Source of the DNA: Octadecabacter arcticus 238
GTDB lineage: Bacteria; Pseudomonadota; Alphaproteobacteria; Rhodobacterales; Rhodobacteraceae
Assembly (NCBI RefSeq): GCF_000155735.2
Contig: NC_020909.1
Coordinates: 1-64,000, forward strand
Direction of reading: 5' to 3'
Length of the DNA stretch: 64,000 nt
Below are positions 15,708-23,351 of this stretch, one piece after another; position 1 is the first letter of the stretch; every line of letters starts with the position of its first letter. Made by a program: the position numbers and the translations under genes. The notes under the pieces were generated by a model, which saw nothing but the letters and a program-made list of their open reading frames with translations, was not told the DNA's origin and did not search any database.

Positions 15708-17255
15708 TTAATAATTCATATTTAAAAATTGCTGAATAAAATGATTCTGAATTTTTTCACTTGGTAAATCTTCTGGTTGCGCGATCATTTTAACACGTCG
15801 TAAAAGCTCTTTCGCCTTCTCAGATGAGGCTCCACGCTCAAGCAGCATTAACATTTGGCTGCGAATACAAAAAGAATATTTAGGCCCCAACTTTTCAAGT
15901 AAAGCTGGAGATTCAAGCAAAACAAAGTACTTTGGATCAGGTGTGCGCCAATCATCACCATAGTTTTCACTTAACATTTTATCATATTGATCCGGGATTA
16001 GAAAAGTATCCCCTAAAAACTTATGCTCAATTAATTCAAATTTAGAAAATTTAAAGTTGATCGTAAAACCTTGGTCAACGTCAATACCGTGAAGATAATG
16101 ATCTCCTTTATCGTGGAAGAAAAAAATGTCACAATCATAGCCAGTTTTAAGATCAAACACGGGTAGTAAAAATAGCCGGTGTCCACGCAGATTTCGCGGG
16201 TCAAACGTAAAACGGCCACTTTTCAATAAAGCGGCTGCAACATCAAATTGACTTTCCCAGCCAATTACTCCAATATCAAAATCTTTATCATGTTCAAAAA
16301 TGCGCCCATCACGAATGCAACCAAGAAGAGTTCCTGAAATGATAAAATTGCTAACTCCTGCATCTTGGAGTATTGTATTGAGCGCACACAAGGATTGCTC
16401 CGCCGTAACACGGTTAAATTCACCTTTATTTTGTTCTAGCCGCGTTTTGAGAATGATTTGATCCGCAAATACATTTGCAAGCTTAAAATTGCCTTTACTG
16501 AGCTGTTCAGCCATGTTTAAGGAAGAAGCAAACCGTTTATTATCTCCACCGGCGCTTTTCACTAGTTTCAAAGCATTCAAATGCTTTCCATCACGTGTCA
16601 TTATCGCCGCGTTTGCAAGGCGAAGGGCATTGACTGCATCTGGACACTTACGATATGCTAGTTTATCAAGTGTATTGCACAGTTCAATCCATGGTTTTCG
16701 AGAAGCTGTTGGTCGCATACGATGCAAATTTTGTGCACAAAAAGTTACTAGATTTGTAACAAATTCCACAGTTATAATCACACATTCAGGAGATAAAGCA
16801 TTTAAAATATGTTTAACCAGTTTGCTTTCACCCTTACTCCCAGCACTAATAATTAGTCTGAGGGCAATTAGAAATTCAGTGCCTTCATCAATATGAAGTG
16901 CATTAGTTAAATCTATTTTATCTGAAAGGAGATTTGTAAACTTAGAAACTTTTGCCGCATAGACAGGAATTTCTTCAATATTTATCCTGGGACCTATTAA
17001 AAGGCGTATCTCAAACTCTATCGCATCACGCACGATTGATGTTTCAGAAAGATTCTGCCATATTTTTAGTAATTGCGCTGCATCACTTCTAATACCTAAA
17101 ATAAATGCTAGTTTATAAACATTTTCTGGCTTTGAAAAGTAGTCGTCATCAGCCATATTTGAAAAATTCATTGACTGATCTGACAATGCCCTCAATCTAT
17201 CGACATCTTCTTCAGTGATATGCAATTGATGATAGTTGATTTTTTCAGCAATCAT
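15708..17255 (-). CDS. LicD/fukutin-like phosphotransferase with helical N-terminal region
   Basis: A 515-residue protein in two parts. Residues ~1-300 are helical and repeat-like and not recognised. Residues ~300-500 match the LicD/fukutin nucleotidyltransferase fold: FIISGTLLGCIRDGRIFEHD then KDFDIGVIGWE, giving the GTLLG and D-x-D metal-binding motifs, and later YDCDIFFFHDKGDHYLHGID. Proteins with this fold transfer phosphocholine, ribitol phosphate or glycerol phosphate from CDP donors. The ATG at 17255 overlaps the stop of the glycerol-3-phosphate cytidylyltransferase gene by 4 bases, so the two are translationally coupled and CDP-glycerol is the likely donor. I rejected an upstream start at 17348 because it would overlap that gene by about 100 bases. 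The DNA is AT-rich. The acceptor is inferred to be flagellin. Confidence 0.7.
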   Translation of the reverse strand: MIAEKINYHQLHITEEDVDRLRALSDQSMNFSNMADDDYFSKPENVYKLAFILGIRSDAAQLLKIWQNLSETSIVRDAIEFEIRLLIGPRINIEEIPVYAAKVSKFTNLLSDKIDLTNALHIDEGTEFLIALRLIISAGSKGESKLVKHILNALSPECVIITVEFVTNLVTFCAQNLHRMRPTASRKPWIELCNTLDKLAYRKCPDAVNALRLANAAIMTRDGKHLNALKLVKSAGGDNKRFASSLNMAEQLSKGNFKLANVFADQIILKTRLEQNKGEFNRVTAEQSLCALNTILQDAGVSNFIISGTLLGCIRDGRIFEHDKDFDIGVIGWESQFDVAAALLKSGRFTFDPRNLRGHRLFLLPVFDLKTGYDCDIFFFHDKGDHYLHGIDVDQGFTINFKFSKFELIEHKFLGDTFLIPDQYDKMLSENYGDDWRTPDPKYFVLLESPALLEKLGPKYSFCIRSQMLMLLERGASSEKAKELLRRVKMIAQPEDLPSEKIQNHFIQQFLNMNY

Positions 17256-17662
17256 TTTAAGCTCTGGCCCATTTGTGAGCTTTTCATTGCGTTGCGAATC
17301 ATGGTGCTTGATACATTGGGCGTCCGCATCAAGTAGCGTACCTCGCAAATGTCATGTAGATAATCAAACGCACCTTTCCAATCGTCACCCATTACTAGTA
17401 TGTTTATTTTTAATCGAGCTATATCCGAGCACTTTTGAGACATTGAATTTTCTGCAAAAACTTGATTTACTAAGTTTGTACCAAATACTTTTTTTCTACG
17501 AGTAGGGAAACTCTCAAAAGCAAGCTTCCCTTTTTCATAATTAAACAAGTCTGTTGAAACGCCAACGTAAAGCTCGTCTCCCATCTGCCGGGCTCTTTCG
17601 AGAATTCTTAAGTGACCATAGTGGAAAACGTCGAAGGTCCCGTATGTAATAACCCTTTTCAT
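17252..17662 (-). CDS. tagD: Glycerol-3-phosphate cytidylyltransferase (TagD/GCT)
   Basis: A 136-residue nucleotidyltransferase that would join glycerol-3-phosphate and CTP to CDP-glycerol. The hallmarks are present: RVITYGTFDVFHYGHLRILE with the HxGH motif, then MGDELYVGVSTD, then a C-terminal RTPNVSSTMIRN in place of the usual RTxGISTT signature. The length matches Bacillus TagD. I chose the ATG at 17662 (MKRVITYG) because it begins at the conserved core. It lies 60 bases after fliC, beyond a strong hairpin, and overlaps the LicD-like gene. TagD is unexpected in a Gram-negative flagellar locus because teichoic acids are absent, which points to a different use of CDP-glycerol. Confidence 0.85.
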   Translation of the reverse strand: MKRVITYGTFDVFHYGHLRILERARQMGDELYVGVSTDLFNYEKGKLAFESFPTRRKKVFGTNLVNQVFAENSMSQKCSDIARLKINILVMGDDWKGAFDYLHDICEVRYLMRTPNVSSTMIRNAMKSSQMGQSLK

Positions 17663-17680
17663 TGTAAAACTCCGTATTAG

Positions 17681-17712
17681 AATTGAGGCCGACGTTGATG
17701 TCGGCCTCAATT
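17681..17712 (-). terminator. Strong hairpin between fliC and tagD (terminator/attenuator)
   Basis: A perfect 13-bp stem (AATTGAGGCCGAC / GTCGGCCTCAATT) with a 6-base loop begins 9 bases after the fliC stop. No long U-run follows, so read-through at a reduced level into tagD is plausible. This would give abundant flagellin and scarce modification enzymes. Confidence 0.75.
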
Positions 17713-17721
17713 AGTTAACTT

Positions 17722-18567
17722 TTATCCTTGTAGCAGGCTTAGCACGTTCTGCTTCGACGCATTAGCCTGTGCTAGCATTGCGGTGGATGCTTGCTGCAAA
17801 ATCTGTGACTTGGCAAGCGAAGTACTCTCTGACGCGAAATCTGCGTCCTCAATCCGACCTCTGCCACCTTCGAGATTTATCGCAACATTAGTGAGGTTTG
17901 CCACTGTGTTATCTAGCCGGTTTGAGGCTGAACCCAATTCTGCACGTTGGGCGTTTAGGTTTGCAATCGAAGTATCGATCGCGGTAATTGCAGTAGCAGC
18001 ACTACCGTTGCTGGCGAGTGATAGTGAGCTTCCAGCCGTTACAACGCTGCCAGAACTTCCGAGGCTTTTAATTGTCACAGTGAGCGTGTCACTGGAAGAT
18101 GTACCAGCACCAATTTGGAACGTGAACGCACCAGCTGAGCCACCGGATCCATCTAACAATGTCTGACCAGCCCACGTAGTCACGGCAGAAATACGATCAA
18201 CTTCTTCTAGGAGTGCATCAAATTCGACCTGAAGATTTGTGCGATCGGCAGTATCGTTCGTGTCACTCGCGGCCTGTACGGCTAGTTCGCGCATACGCTG
18301 CAGGATGTTTTCGACTTCGCTGTGTGAGCCCTCAGCTGTGTCGATCAGCGCCTGGCCGTCCTGTGCGTTGCGGATAGCTTGGTTGGTGCCTCTGATTTCT
18401 GATGTCAAACGTGATGCGATTGCGACGCCAGCCGCATCGTCAGAAGCAGAATTGATGCGCTTGCCTGTCGACAGGCGCTCCATCGATGTTTCCATGTCCT
18501 TGTTTACACTGGACGCGGCAGCCGATGCCATAAGAGCGCCTGTGTTTGTCGCAATTGATAGTCCCAT
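17722..18567 (-). CDS. fliC: Flagellin
   Basis: A 281-residue flagellin that polymerises into the filament. The N-terminal D0/D1 (MGLSIATNTGALMASAAASS ... MERLSTGKRINSASDDAAGV) and C-terminal D1/D0 (FASESTSLAKSQILQQASTA then ANASKQNVLSLLQG) are fully conserved. The central surface region (~residues 140-195) is short and very rich in serine, threonine and glycine, offering possible acceptor hydroxyls. It is preceded by a sigma-28 promoter (18662-18688) and followed by a hairpin and the CDP-glycerol, LicD-like and sulfotransferase genes. Chaperone FliS is encoded at 27.1 kb and cap FliD at 61 kb. Confidence 0.95.
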   Translation of the reverse strand: MGLSIATNTGALMASAAASSVNKDMETSMERLSTGKRINSASDDAAGVAIASRLTSEIRGTNQAIRNAQDGQALIDTAEGSHSEVENILQRMRELAVQAASDTNDTADRTNLQVEFDALLEEVDRISAVTTWAGQTLLDGSGGSAGAFTFQIGAGTSSSDTLTVTIKSLGSSGSVVTAGSSLSLASNGSAATAITAIDTSIANLNAQRAELGSASNRLDNTVANLTNVAINLEGGRGRIEDADFASESTSLAKSQILQQASTAMLAQANASKQNVLSLLQG

Positions 18568-18661
18568 TGAATCTCTCCATATTTTTTTTAAGAAGTTTGG
18601 TCATTACGACCTTTCTTTCAACCCAGTGATGCGTAGTCTGCTCTCAAACGGCCTAACTAGT

Positions 18662-18688
18662 GTAACGGCCTAGTGGGTGGTGATTTTA
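18662..18688 (-). promoter_or_regulatory. Sigma-28 (FliA) promoter of fliC
   Basis: Read on the minus strand the site is TAAA-N15-GCCGTTAC, close to the class 3 consensus TAAA-N15-GCCGATAA. It lies about 95 bases before the fliC start. FliA and its anti-sigma factor FlgM are both encoded in the window. Confidence 0.75.
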
Positions 18689-18776
18689 GACCTCTAGATA
18701 AAACAATCTGTATCGGAAGGATTGTTGCCTGTTGGTAGCCATTCTAGTTTTCTTCAAAAGAGGATTAATAATCGTC

Positions 18777-19460
18777 ATGATATATTCTTACTTGCGCATT
18801 AAATGTTGTTGCCCTCTGCCCTCATGGGGCTTGGCGGGTGTTCTGGTATTGACACTGGCGCAGCCCTTGCTGGCAAGGGAAGCTGTGCCGGCGTCCAGTG
18901 ATCCGTTCCGTGCGGCTGTTCAGGCGGTGACGGCAGGAGATTTTTTTCGAGCTAATGAGCTCTTTCTTATGCTCGCCGAGCAAGATGACCATGAGGCGCA
19001 GTTCAACCTTGCCGTCTTGCTACGTGCTGGCAAGGGTTTGCCGCAGAACTTTGTGCGGGCGCTAGAATGGGCTTGGTTGGCGCAGCTTGGCGGTGTGACG
19101 CGCGCGCCGGAGATTGCGGACAGCTTGATTGACAAGGTTTTGCCAGCAACGCAGGCAGACATCGCATCCCGCATCGACACGCGCCTGCGCGGTCGCCTGT
19201 CTCGAGGAGATCGTGAAGCGATCATGCAATTTGTGGTATTCAACCGAACTATCCTTGAACGTCCAGACCTGGAAACAGCCTACATCTGGTCGTTGATTGG
19301 TGCCGCTTTGGGTGTGCAACTGGCTATTGAGGCCCGTGATGAGATTTCTACAGAGCTGGAAGCTCGGATCATTCTGTCGGCACAGGATATGGCGCACCAG
19401 ATGTTCCTGGATCAGAATATGGGGTCGCTCTTTTCCTCTAATCCTCTTGCAGTCCGATAA
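18777..19460 (+). CDS. Exported Sel1/TPR-like repeat protein
   Basis: A 227-residue protein with a signal peptide (LAGVLVLTLAQPLLA then REAVPA) and a Sel1/TPR-like region (VQAVTAGDFFRANELFLMLA then DHEAQFNLAVLLRAGKGLPQ and FVRALEWAWLAQLGG). Such repeats mediate protein contacts, and in R. sphaeroides-type and Vibrio-type systems similar periplasmic proteins support motor assembly, but no specific role can be read here. I chose the ATG at 18777 because the TTG at 18732 would put charged residues ahead of the signal sequence. It is divergent from fliC and its last 49 bases overlap the convergent gene ending at 19412. Confidence 0.6.
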   Translation: MIYSYLRIKCCCPLPSWGLAGVLVLTLAQPLLAREAVPASSDPFRAAVQAVTAGDFFRANELFLMLAEQDDHEAQFNLAVLLRAGKGLPQNFVRALEWAWLAQLGGVTRAPEIADSLIDKVLPATQADIASRIDTRLRGRLSRGDREAIMQFVVFNRTILERPDLETAYIWSLIGAALGVQLAIEARDEISTELEARIILSAQDMAHQMFLDQNMGSLFSSNPLAVR

Positions 19461-19831
19461 CTGACCACGGCGACACGGGCTTCATCCTCGGTTAGGTGGA
19501 ATTGTTTGGCTGCCTCGTTTATATCGGTGCCCTCTTGGAGCGCCTTGAGAAATCCATCAATTTCTGAGTTGTCTGTTGTTGTCTTCAATTCTGTGGGCTT
19601 TGGTGCCTGAGGGCCCGACTGCACTTCATGTTCGTTTGAAGAGGTGACAGGCTTTAATATAGTAACTTCGTGGCGACGCATGTCAGCTAAAAGGTTTTTG
19701 ACTGCTGTGATGTTCCGATGGTTCCGGTTGATCCTAACCAAAATCCAGATCGCCAGCAGGATGTTTAGGGCTGTGATCGCCAAAAAAGGTTCGAAACCAT
19801 TGATAAAAATAAGGATCTGATCAGTTGTCAT
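19412..19831 (-). CDS. Membrane protein with DUF2802-like C-terminal helix motif
   Basis: A 139-residue protein with one N-terminal membrane helix (FLAITALNILLAIWILVRIN), a linker, and a C-terminal IDGFLKALQEGTDINEAAKQ followed by FHLTEDEARVAV. That end resembles the DUF2802 proteins found near flhF/fleN/che genes in gammaproteobacteria. It is the last gene of the flgP-to-flgM transcription unit. Function is unknown; the location suggests a flagellar or chemotaxis accessory. It overlaps the convergent Sel1-like gene by 49 bases. Confidence 0.5.
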   Translation of the reverse strand: MTTDQILIFINGFEPFLAITALNILLAIWILVRINRNHRNITAVKNLLADMRRHEVTILKPVTSSNEHEVQSGPQAPKPTELKTTTDNSEIDGFLKALQEGTDINEAAKQFHLTEDEARVAVVSYRTARGLEEKSDPIF

Positions 19832-19849
19832 AATTTACACTAAGTGATG

Positions 19850-20107
19850 TCAATATTTTGACGATCCATTTTCGGCGCTGTGGGTGATACTGGATGGTGT
19901 GCGCAATTCGACACATCTAGATGAAAATATGAATTCTTGCAAGAGTTTGGTGTAAGAACCGGTGGACGCACCAATAGCTTCTTCTGGATCCTTCCGAAGT
20001 TTTTCCATTTGTTCCAATACCTTTTTTGACGCTTCAAGGTATGCAGGCGCATCACCTCTTGCTGCAGCAAGTTCTTCCATCGCAGCGTTCAAATCCGGAT
20101 CAACCAT
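19850..20107 (-). CDS. Small protein coupled to flgM (possible FlgN-like chaperone)
   Basis: An 85-residue mostly helical protein. Its ATG overlaps the flgM stop (TGATG), so it is translationally coupled. The flgA-flgM-flgN order of enterobacteria makes FlgN, the chaperone for hook-filament junction proteins, the obvious guess. However, the protein is shorter than usual FlgN (~140 residues) and no diagnostic motif is visible. The helical N-terminal half (MEELAAARGDAPAYLEASKK) fits a chaperone. Treat the assignment as positional only. Confidence 0.45.
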   Translation of the reverse strand: MVDPDLNAAMEELAAARGDAPAYLEASKKVLEQMEKLRKDPEEAIGASTGSYTKLLQEFIFSSRCVELRTPSSITHSAENGSSKY

Positions 20108-20445
20108 CAGGTCATTTCTTTAAAGGATGCCACCAACCCGTCGGCGATCTTGGATAAATCTACAGGGTAACTGTTTTCGCTGATCGCTGTCTTGATCTGG
20201 TCCACCGCTTCGATGTCGATCGGCGGAGGCATATTTTGCATTGAAGCCAAGACTTCGGCCGCGACTGACGTCACTTCAACGGATAGCTTGGACGTCGAGG
20301 ATATGGGGTTAACCGGTGCCGAAGTTCCAAGTTTCGCCGTATCGGCAGTACTTGTTTGGGACAAACTCACCTTTGGGATAGGGTTAATCTCCGGAATACT
20401 TACAGTTGCAACCGTTCCTGTGAGATTTTGTGTTGCGTCTACCAT
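20107..20445 (-). CDS. flgM: Anti-sigma-28 factor FlgM
   Basis: A 112-residue protein whose C-terminal third (IEAVDQIKTAISENSYPVDL then SKIADGLVAS) matches the FliA-binding helices of FlgM (V..I+.AI..G.Y.+D..KIAD.L). The N-terminal half is serine/threonine-rich and unstructured, as expected of a protein that is exported through the completed hook to release FliA. AAGGAGA lies upstream. It lies 37 bases after flgA. The partner sigma factor is at 53.9 kb. Confidence 0.85.
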   Translation of the reverse strand: MVDATQNLTGTVATVSIPEINPIPKVSLSQTSTADTAKLGTSAPVNPISSTSKLSVEVTSVAAEVLASMQNMPPPIDIEAVDQIKTAISENSYPVDLSKIADGLVASFKEMT

Positions 20446-20481
20446 TGTTCATGTTCTCCTTGTATTGGAGGTAACGGCATT

Positions 20482-21192
20482 TCATTGCAGTGCTTTAGAA
20501 ATAATTTCGATTTTTTTTTCCTGCACGATCCGACCGATTAGTTCACTGCCACTGCTCACATTTAGAATTCGTATAGTATCACCAATTTGTCCTGCTTCCA
20601 ATGCTATCCCGGAGGATTTGATTTCGATGCCGCCCCGGACAATCTGGATTGAAACTGTGTCATCGGCGTTTACGGCCCACTCTCGTTCCAAATGGCGGGG
20701 CATTACGGGCACTCTTGTCGTCATGGACTGTGACAAAACTCGCCCTATCACGTCTGCGGGCTCTGTATAAATGTTGTTGGCAACCAGAGGATCGATCTGC
20801 CGGGTTTCAACGTCGTCGGCTTGAATTCGAGCGCCGCTGCGCAAGGGGCGCCTTAAAAATATAGCCTGGGTGGCATATGATTGCGATGTTTCAGGAAGCA
20901 GTGCTACGGCACCTTTGACCTGCGCTCGCACAGTTACTTCCCATTCCACGGGTGAAGGGCACCTCACTATCACGCTACGCCAGCCGCCAAATGCTGGTTC
21001 GACTTCCAGAGGTGCATCACAGGCATAAAACTGCTTTTCAGGTAGTACGTTTGGGGCGGCCACTTCGCCTGCCGTGGAGAGGCGATCTATAATGGCCTCC
21101 TGCATTTCCAGCCCGGTCACAACACGTGTGGTTGTCTCGGCCTGGGCATTGATCCCCACAAGGATGAGGAAAAGTGTTAGGATCTGTCGCAT
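20482..21192 (-). CDS. flgA: P-ring assembly chaperone FlgA
   Basis: A 236-residue periplasmic protein with a signal peptide (MRQILTLFLILVGINAQAET) and the C-terminal SAF/ChapFlgA domain (AIFLRRPLRSGARIQADDVE, VIGRVLSQSMTTRVPVMPRH, then VSIQIVRGGIEIKSSGIALE). FlgA helps FlgI assemble the P ring. I chose the ATG at 21192 so that the signal peptide is N-terminal; the longer frame from 21270 overlaps the upstream gene. It is in the flgP-flgT-lysM-flgA-flgM operon. Confidence 0.9.
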   Translation of the reverse strand: MRQILTLFLILVGINAQAETTTRVVTGLEMQEAIIDRLSTAGEVAAPNVLPEKQFYACDAPLEVEPAFGGWRSVIVRCPSPVEWEVTVRAQVKGAVALLPETSQSYATQAIFLRRPLRSGARIQADDVETRQIDPLVANNIYTEPADVIGRVLSQSMTTRVPVMPRHLEREWAVNADDTVSIQIVRGGIEIKSSGIALEAGQIGDTIRILNVSSGSELIGRIVQEKKIEIISKALQ

Positions 21193-21196
21193 CACA

Positions 21197-21541
21197 TTAA
21201 AATAAATAGATGTCGTCGGCGGTCGTGGGACCATGGCGCGCTGCGGGTAAGGTGAGCGTTTGACCCGCAATCATGCGGTCTGGGCTGCCTCCGTGAAAGG
21301 CACTTGGATTATCAGCCACCACCTGACGTACTAGCTGTTGCATATGTGCTGTGCCGTCATACCGAGAACGGAGAACCCCTAGAAGTGTCTCCCCCCGGGC
21401 AATAACATGCTGCACGTCTTGGCCTTGCATGCTTTCAGGACTGTTAGTGGTGTAGAGGGATACCCAAGGTTCCTGTGCCAATGTCGGATTTGGTAACAGT
21501 TGCATCAGCATCAGCACTGTGAAGAGGTGAGTGAAACGCAT
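21197..21541 (-). CDS. Exported LysM/FimV-like small protein
   Basis: A 114-residue protein with a signal peptide (FTVLMLMQLLPNPTLAQE) and a single LysM/FimV-type repeat (HVIARGETLLGVLRSRYDGT ... AGQTLTLPA). Such modules bind peptidoglycan. It lies between flgT and flgA with gaps of 4-6 bases, so it should be made together with the H-ring and P-ring proteins and might anchor them to the cell wall. The role is inferred from position; no named flagellar family is recognised. Confidence 0.6.
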   Translation of the reverse strand: MRFTHLFTVLMLMQLLPNPTLAQEPWVSLYTTNSPESMQGQDVQHVIARGETLLGVLRSRYDGTAHMQQLVRQVVADNPSAFHGGSPDRMIAGQTLTLPAARHGPTTADDIYLF

Positions 21542-21547
21542 ATGTAT

Positions 21548-22705
21548 CTAGCCTCCTATTTCAAATCGTACCGGCGCGCCATTCAGGTGTGGTGCTGCGC
21601 GGCTCGGGTTCAGCGGGCTGACAATTGCACTGCTGGCGGTTAGTTCAAGAACGCGCAGAACGGTCCAGGGCTGTCCATGATATTCGACAAAGGCGAGGCT
21701 TTGCCGTGTAAGGCCGTCTCGGGTGCCCAAATCTACTCGAAATCGACCATTTCCAGATGCCACCAAAACGCTTTTTAGGGGCGCGCAGGCATAGTTGCCC
21801 AACCACGTGGCAAGTTCATCGCCGGCCTGCTTGGCAATAATTTGTGTAATGGCTTGAGTGTCCTTGCGGGCCAGCACATTGAAGGCACGCCAAGGAGTGT
21901 TGGGCGAAATGGCCACGGTTTGGGATATCGACTTCTGCCTGGCCCGTGTGGGGGCTGCTGGGTCAATGATCTGCGCATTCAAGGTTATGGTCATGGTGTG
22001 GGCGTCCAGCGCTGGTGCTGTGGCGTGCCATGACAGGTGTAAGCCGCGTGCGTGGTCGGTACCTGTTTGAATGGGCGTTGTCGACTTTCCGTTAAGCAAT
22101 GCCTGGTAATCGAAGCCACTTGGAATATTGGACTGGGCGCTTTGTGTTGGTGCGAAGGAGATGTCGCGGCTTGTAATCTGCACAGTATTGACGGCTTCAA
22201 GGTTGCGCAGTGTTTGGTCGTGTGCCCTTTCAAGCGCCTCAGGGGCCCAGAGCGGGGCCGTTCGAGTGGCGTGGACTTGTGGGCGATAGACGACCAGATC
22301 GACAATAGGGCGCACCGTGCAGCCCAGATCAGGGGCTGCACCAACATATGCCTCGATGGTTACTTCGTAGTGAGAGCCGGAGCGGCCTTTATTCAGGATC
22401 GAGTAGTCAAGGATCCTGTAGGTTGGCTGTAGAAGTATGCTGTCACCGGTCAGTACCCCTTGGTTGGTTATGGAAAACCCCGACACATCGGCACCACCTT
22501 CTAGGGCGGCAAGGTAGAGAGCATCCTCAAGGGCGTGGCGCTGTGCTAAGCTTGTATTGCCGTCCACATAGGCAGCGCGCCCAACCACCCGCACCATTTC
22601 TGCAGTTGCCGGTGCTACTGTCACCAAGAATAGCACAGTGGCCGCCAAAACGATCAGAACGCGGCTCGTATGCTGTTTTGTGAATGGCTTCATAACCTGC
22701 ATCAA
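21548..22705 (-). CDS. flgT: H-ring protein FlgT
   Basis: A 385-residue periplasmic protein with a signal peptide (VLIVLAATVLFLVTVAPATA) followed by VVGRAAYVDGNTSLAQRHAL and EDALYLAALEGGADVSGFSI, the FlgT N-terminal pattern in which a residue string G.A.I..G....A...ALEDAL recurs. A C-terminal ~100 residues (RFRVDLGTRDGLTRQSLAFV) forms the beta domain. In Vibrio, FlgT builds the H ring and recruits stator proteins; in R. sphaeroides a FlgT homologue is needed for rotation. It lies directly after flgP (3 bases). A second ATG at 22693 is an equally possible start. Confidence 0.75.
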   Translation of the reverse strand: MMQVMKPFTKQHTSRVLIVLAATVLFLVTVAPATAEMVRVVGRAAYVDGNTSLAQRHALEDALYLAALEGGADVSGFSITNQGVLTGDSILLQPTYRILDYSILNKGRSGSHYEVTIEAYVGAAPDLGCTVRPIVDLVVYRPQVHATRTAPLWAPEALERAHDQTLRNLEAVNTVQITSRDISFAPTQSAQSNIPSGFDYQALLNGKSTTPIQTGTDHARGLHLSWHATAPALDAHTMTITLNAQIIDPAAPTRARQKSISQTVAISPNTPWRAFNVLARKDTQAITQIIAKQAGDELATWLGNYACAPLKSVLVASGNGRFRVDLGTRDGLTRQSLAFVEYHGQPWTVLRVLELTASSAIVSPLNPSRAAPHLNGAPVRFEIGG

Positions 22706-22708
22706 TCG

Positions 22709-23209
22709 TTATCGTACGGCTTCCAGGATGCGCGCGACCATGTCGCGGTCCAGCTCCACAACCACTTCATAGGTGTCGCTGCCTACTGGATTGATGCGCA
22801 GAGTTCGAGCGCCGCGGATCGTTCCATCGACAGAGGCACGGGTGGTGTCGTTCTGAAGGACCGCGTCGATTACCGTCGTCTGTGAATTGATGCGCAACCC
22901 GTAGATTTGTTCAGTCAGTTCACGCATCGCGTCCAGCCGCGCAACGCGAATAGCCATCAGGCGCTTTTGGTTAATGTTGCGCGCAGGTTGCGCAGAGATC
23001 GTGCCATAGCCGGTCCCGATGATAGTGAGTACAGTTTGTTTTTGCACTGCGACATCTGCGGCGTCGAGCGCAACTTTAATTGAGGAAATGTCTTGAACGG
23101 CAGCGGTACCGCCGCTGGTAGACATTTGCAAATCGCACGCTCCCAAAGCTAATAAGGCCGATAGTGCTGCCAAAGACTTCATCAATCCTGATATCGTAGT
23201 GATGCGCAT
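22709..23209 (-). CDS. flgP: Outer-membrane lipoprotein FlgP (LPP20-like)
   Basis: A 166-residue lipoprotein. The lipobox is LALGAC after a short hydrophobic helix (MKSLAALSALLALGAC). The rest follows the LPP20/FlgP pattern: VLTIIGTGYGTISAQP, then RLMAIRVARLDAMRELTEQI YG-type sequence, then a final VVELDRDMV. FlgP forms the outer-membrane-associated disk around the motor in Vibrio and Campylobacter. The ATG at 23209 has GGAG 9 bases upstream; the ATG at 23182 would give a shorter leader. A sigma-54 site (23248-23263) precedes it. Confidence 0.75.
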   Translation of the reverse strand: MRITTISGLMKSLAALSALLALGACDLQMSTSGGTAAVQDISSIKVALDAADVAVQKQTVLTIIGTGYGTISAQPARNINQKRLMAIRVARLDAMRELTEQIYGLRINSQTTVIDAVLQNDTTRASVDGTIRGARTLRINPVGSDTYEVVVELDRDMVARILEAVR

Positions 23210-23247
23210 GTATCTGTACTCCGGACGTTCTCTGATTGAACTGTTCA

Positions 23248-23263
23248 TGCATATGTCGTGCCA
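23248..23263 (-). promoter_or_regulatory. Sigma-54 promoter of the flgP operon
   Basis: On the minus strand the site reads TGGCAC-GACAT-ATGCA, one mismatch from TGGCACGN4TTGCA. It lies 39 bases before the FlgP start. It is back-to-back with the flhA promoter at 23304-23319, so one upstream activator site could serve both. Confidence 0.7.
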
Positions 23264-23303
23264 CTGCTCTCAATTCCGGTAAATATCCGTAGATTTTCTT
23301 CCA

Positions 23304-23319
23304 TGGCACAAGACTTGCC
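23304..23319 (+). promoter_or_regulatory. Sigma-54 promoter of flhA
   Basis: TGGCAC-AAGAC-TTGCC matches the -24/-12 consensus, about 33 bases before the first flhA ATG and divergent from the flgP promoter. Confidence 0.75.
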
Positions 23320-23351
23320 TTTCATGACTTGAGAAGTCTTTCCGTAAGGGT

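Noticed and set aside
20192..20770. 192-codon open frame on the plus strand
   Set aside because: It runs antisense through flgM and flgA, both recognised by conserved domains.
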